DNA of 44,764 nt, taken from Deltaproteobacteria bacterium. GTDB lineage: Bacteria; Bdellovibrionota_C; UBA2361; JANWWW01. Made by a program: the position numbers and the translations under genes. This document shows, one piece after another, positions 41,765 through 44,764 of the stretch (position 1 is the first letter of the stretch; every line of letters starts with the position of its first letter). The notes under the pieces were generated by a model. The model was not told the origin of the DNA and did no database searches. It worked only from the letters and a program-made list of their open reading frames with translations. The stretch is from NCBI GenBank assembly GCA_025055295.1, contig JANWWW010000006.1:1-44764 (forward strand). The letters are read 5' to 3'.

Positions 41765-44512
41765 ATGTTCAGGGTCCGCTTGGGTGACGAGCTTGAAATC
41801 GAAGAAGAAAAAATATACGCCACTTGGCTTGAAAATCACTGTTTCACATTCAGCCGCGATCAAAAGTATGACGAGAATTTTATTTTCGTTTTGCCACCGC
41901 CCAACGCTAACGGCGAGTTACACTTAGGCCATTCGTTTGGTTATACGATCATGGATTGTATAGGGAGATTCCAAAGACAACTTGGTAAAAATGTTCTCCT
42001 TTTGCCCGGGAAAGATCATGCTGGGATACAAACTCAAGTCATTTTTGAAAAATTATTAAGAGATCAGGGAATAGACACCACAACCTTAACAAGAGAAGAA
42101 CTATATAAACGGTGTTACGAGTTCTGTATCGATAGAGCCAATTACATGAGGTCGCAAGAGAAAAGTCTCGGGCTTGGCGCTGACTGGAATTTTGAATTGT
42201 TTACTCTGGATCCTCGAGTTTCAGAGATTGTGTTGGACACTTTCATAAAACTTTATGAACAAGGTTATGCTTACAGGGCTGAAAGAATCGTCAATTGGTC
42301 TATTGTTTCAAATACCTCAATTTCTGACATAGAGGTTGAACATGTTGAAAAGCCAGGGACCTTATTTTTTATTGTGTACCCGTGGTCGGACGACATCGAG
42401 TTAGAGCATGAAGGCGATAATTACTTTGACTTGGAGCCAGACGATGTTTTAAACGATGCCTTTTTGGTTAAAAAATTGATGAATCCGCCTAAACGAGCTT
42501 TGATAAAAGGCAGAAAGTGTGTTTTACATCCAGTTGTTAAAAAATTAAAGTCTGAAGAATTTTTGGTTTATCTGCCAGAGGTCGATTTGCATAAAGGCAT
42601 TACAGTTGCGACTACAAGACCAGAAACAATGCTTGGAGACACCGCGGTTGCGGTCAACCCAGATGATGTCCGTTACAAAAATTTAATAGGGCGTGAAGTT
42701 ACCGTTCCGTGTATAAATAGAAAAGTCAGCATAATTGCCAGCCCGCTTGTTGACCCGACCTATGGAACAGGCGCTCTCAAGGTAACACCCGCTCACGATT
42801 TCAAAGACTTTGAAATTGCCAAGCAAAAAAATTTGCAAATCGTTCAGGTCATAGGCAAGGACGGTCTGATAACCCAAAACGGAGGCAAGTATTGCGGGCT
42901 AACTATTCAGCAGGCTAGACAAGCAGTTATCAACGACTTAAAAGAAGAAGGTCTTCTTGTAGATACAAAGGAAATTGTGCATTTTATTCCAGTTTCAGAG
43001 AGAGCAAAAGACGTCATCGAACCTTTAGTAACTGACCAATGGTGGATAAAAGTAGAGTCTCTGAAAGAAGAAGCTTTGCGAAGGGTTAAGAATAAAAACG
43101 AATTGGAGGTATTTCCAGAAGAGTTTCGCTCACTAATCATTCAGTGGTTCGAAAGACTTGAAGATTGGAATGTGAGCCGACAACTATGGTGGGGTCACAG
43201 GATCCCTGCATGGTATCAGAACGGGGATGTCATTAGCGTTTCTAGGGAAGTCCCCGATAATGCGTCACAAGACCCAGACACCTTCGACACGTGGTTCTCA
43301 TCGGGACAGTGGGCATACTCAACTCTCGTAGCGCATAATCTTCTCGATCTTACGGCATGCGAAAACTGGTCTCACAATTATCCCACCCATTTAATGGTCA
43401 TGGGTAGGGACATACTTTTTTTCTGGGCATGCAGAATGATACTTTTAGGTCTATACAGAACAAATAGAATTCCTTTTAAAAAATTATATTTCCATGGACT
43501 AATCCTGGATGAAAAAGGTCAAAAAATGTCCAAATCGCGAGGGAATGGAATTGAGCCGAAAGAAGTTCAGAGCAAATACGGAACAGATGTTTTGCGTTTA
43601 AGCCTTCTAAACGGTTTTACTCCTGGAAGAGATATTAGATTTGGTTTTTCAAAATGCGAGCCTTGGTCAAGATTTTTAAATAAGCTTTACAATTGCGCCA
43701 AGTTCATCAAACTGAACTCGGGTCCAGAAACCGCCACAAACATAATTCATCCATTATGCGCAGAGTTAATCAGGTCAACAAGAACGAAATGCGAAGAGTA
43801 CAAAAAAGGTTTCGAAATATTTGAGCTTTCCTCAGTTTTGGACAATATCTACACGTTCTTTTGGGACACATTTTGCGATTGGTATATTGAAATTAGCAAG
43901 GTCCTTTTGAAGACACCTTTTGCCCTTGAGCAAAAAACCGCACTTAAGAGCGCATTTGAAGCTATTCTTTTTATGTTTCACCCATTTGCTCCCTTCGTTA
44001 CAGAGTATTTGCACACGAATTTTCTGGGTGAGAAGATGCTGCTTGCTAAAAAAAGATTCTCCGATTTGACTTGCTATAAACTTGAGGTTGCTAATTCGGA
44101 TTATGACATGCTTTCTTTGTTCGAAATTGTCAGATTGCTCAGAAGATTCAAACAGTTTTCCACAGATCAGGTTGATTTTTTTGTTGAAAAATCTTTTAAC
44201 TATGAAGATGATATAGTCGCATCCCTTTCAAGGTGTAACAAGTGTCAATCATCAGACTGTAATGTAGAAATTTTGGTTCGAACTAAAAAAGTTTTTATTA
44301 AAATCAGGGACATACCGGTTCTAAAAAAGGAACTACAGAAACGTCTAGACGCAGTAGAAGCACAGTTAGAAAGAATTGAAAAGTTGCTAAAATCGGATTT
44401 TTCGTCAAAGGCGCCTTATGAAGTGGTTCTAAAAGAAAAGCAAAAATATGAGCAGTTAAAAATTGAAAAACATGAGCTGGAAAACCAGTTTGCAAGCATT
44501 TCGGGTAAATAA
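41765..44512 (+). CDS. valS: Valyl-tRNA synthetase
   Basis: ValS charges tRNA-Val and edits misactivated threonine. The HIGH motif is HLGH in NGELHLGHSFGYT, and the KMSKS motif is intact in DEKGQKMSKSRGNGIEP. The editing domain shows TTRPETMLGDTAVAVNPDD and YGTGALKVTPAHD. WNVSRQLWWGHRIPAWY and DTWFSSGQWAYSTL are ValS hallmarks. The C-terminus is a coiled-coil arm (about the last 60 residues). An acidic insert of roughly 60-70 residues (about 206-275) interrupts the editing domain just before ITVATTRPE, and the segment after IPAWY is shortened. The start is set at the ATG at 41765; a TTG at 41747 would add six residues. Confidence 0.95.
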   Translation: MFRVRLGDELEIEEEKIYATWLENHCFTFSRDQKYDENFIFVLPPPNANGELHLGHSFGYTIMDCIGRFQRQLGKNVLLLPGKDHAGIQTQVIFEKLLRDQGIDTTTLTREELYKRCYEFCIDRANYMRSQEKSLGLGADWNFELFTLDPRVSEIVLDTFIKLYEQGYAYRAERIVNWSIVSNTSISDIEVEHVEKPGTLFFIVYPWSDDIELEHEGDNYFDLEPDDVLNDAFLVKKLMNPPKRALIKGRKCVLHPVVKKLKSEEFLVYLPEVDLHKGITVATTRPETMLGDTAVAVNPDDVRYKNLIGREVTVPCINRKVSIIASPLVDPTYGTGALKVTPAHDFKDFEIAKQKNLQIVQVIGKDGLITQNGGKYCGLTIQQARQAVINDLKEEGLLVDTKEIVHFIPVSERAKDVIEPLVTDQWWIKVESLKEEALRRVKNKNELEVFPEEFRSLIIQWFERLEDWNVSRQLWWGHRIPAWYQNGDVISVSREVPDNASQDPDTFDTWFSSGQWAYSTLVAHNLLDLTACENWSHNYPTHLMVMGRDILFFWACRMILLGLYRTNRIPFKKLYFHGLILDEKGQKMSKSRGNGIEPKEVQSKYGTDVLRLSLLNGFTPGRDIRFGFSKCEPWSRFLNKLYNCAKFIKLNSGPETATNIIHPLCAELIRSTRTKCEEYKKGFEIFELSSVLDNIYTFFWDTFCDWYIEISKVLLKTPFALEQKTALKSAFEAILFMFHPFAPFVTEYLHTNFLGEKMLLAKKRFSDLTCYKLEVANSDYDMLSLFEIVRLLRRFKQFSTDQVDFFVEKSFNYEDDIVASLSRCNKCQSSDCNVEILVRTKKVFIKIRDIPVLKKELQKRLDAVEAQLERIEKLLKSDFSSKAPYEVVLKEKQKYEQLKIEKHELENQFASISGK

Positions 44513-44764
44513 AGCATTAACTTACCCAAAAATGACATCATGCAGGTAGGGCTCAAAATCGGTTCATTCTTTTGTTCAACTCTTAATGGCAATAGTTTAG
44601 AAATACAAGACACTATTAAGCTTAGGAAAATAAACTCGTAGTTTGTTCCCTCTCCGAGACCAGTATTTATCGGCTGTAAGTTAGCTTGCTTAAACTGCTT
44701 GCGTCTCGTATCCCAAAGCAAGTCCCAATAAAATCGAGAAATTTTGGGCGGATTTAATAGCTTC
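44513..44764. other. Right-edge region with no supported gene
   Basis: About 250 bases after the valS stop. Minus-strand ORFs here overlap the end of valS and look like shadows. No hairpin followed by a T-run is visible. Confidence 0.4.

Noticed and set aside
1-44764. A complete new defence or mobile genetic system
   Set aside because: The window is mostly core genes; no cluster of nuclease, methyltransferase, toxin-antitoxin or phage genes was seen.

Overview
This is an AT-rich bacterial chromosomal segment using the standard code, from an aerobic, probably Gram-negative heterotroph with a compact but rearranged gene order. The evidence is an alternative complex III (ActA-F) respiratory locus, an adenosylcobalamin-dependent ribonucleotide reductase, topoisomerase IV-like subunits and many secreted or lipidated proteins. 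I cannot name the lineage. Deltaproteobacterial or Bdellovibrionota-like bacteria, or an uncultured phylum with ACIII, would all fit, and nothing here decides between them.

Layout. 1-3571: the 3' part of a very large modular protein with a possible caspase-fold (clan CD) His/Cys dyad and a Cys-rich, Thr-Pro-rich and Gly/Asn/Ser-rich tail. 3572-4414: gene-free. 4415-13147 (minus): the ACIII genes actABCDEF run directly into rpoA-rplQ. 13207-16742 (plus): acetoacetyl-CoA synthetase and a secreted HAF-repeat-like protein. 17325-19893 (minus): rplN, rpsQ, a YggT protein and a stand-alone biotin carboxylase. 19928-24165 (plus): thioredoxin reductase and class II ribonucleotide reductase, a logical pair because the first helps supply electrons to the second. 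24166-25367: a gene-poor stretch. 25368-26912 (minus): a membrane-anchored trypsin-like protease abutting peptide deformylase. 26960-30716: 6-phosphogluconate dehydrogenase, an RlmI-like 23S rRNA methyltransferase, RsmG and RsfS, the last three acting on the ribosome. 31008-32619: an unknown membrane protein and an alpha/beta hydrolase. 32623-36796 (minus): tRNA-Leu(CAA), parC and parE in tandem. 37080-37718: an internally deleted IS256-family element. 37937-39845 (minus): a frameshifted helical-repeat-like protein. 40411-44512 (plus): a small secreted Adhesin_E-like protein, an RluB-type pseudouridine synthase and valyl-tRNA synthetase.

Two features stand out. The normally long ribosomal-protein operons are reduced to isolated pairs (rpoA-rplQ and rpsQ-rplN), each embedded among unrelated genes. 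Most start codons also lack a recognisable Shine-Dalgarno sequence, and several have a -10-like hexamer only 8-10 bases upstream, which suggests leaderless or SD-independent initiation. No complete new defence or mobile system is evident. The best candidates for new biology are the large modular protein at the left edge and the regulatory consequences of the rearranged core operons.
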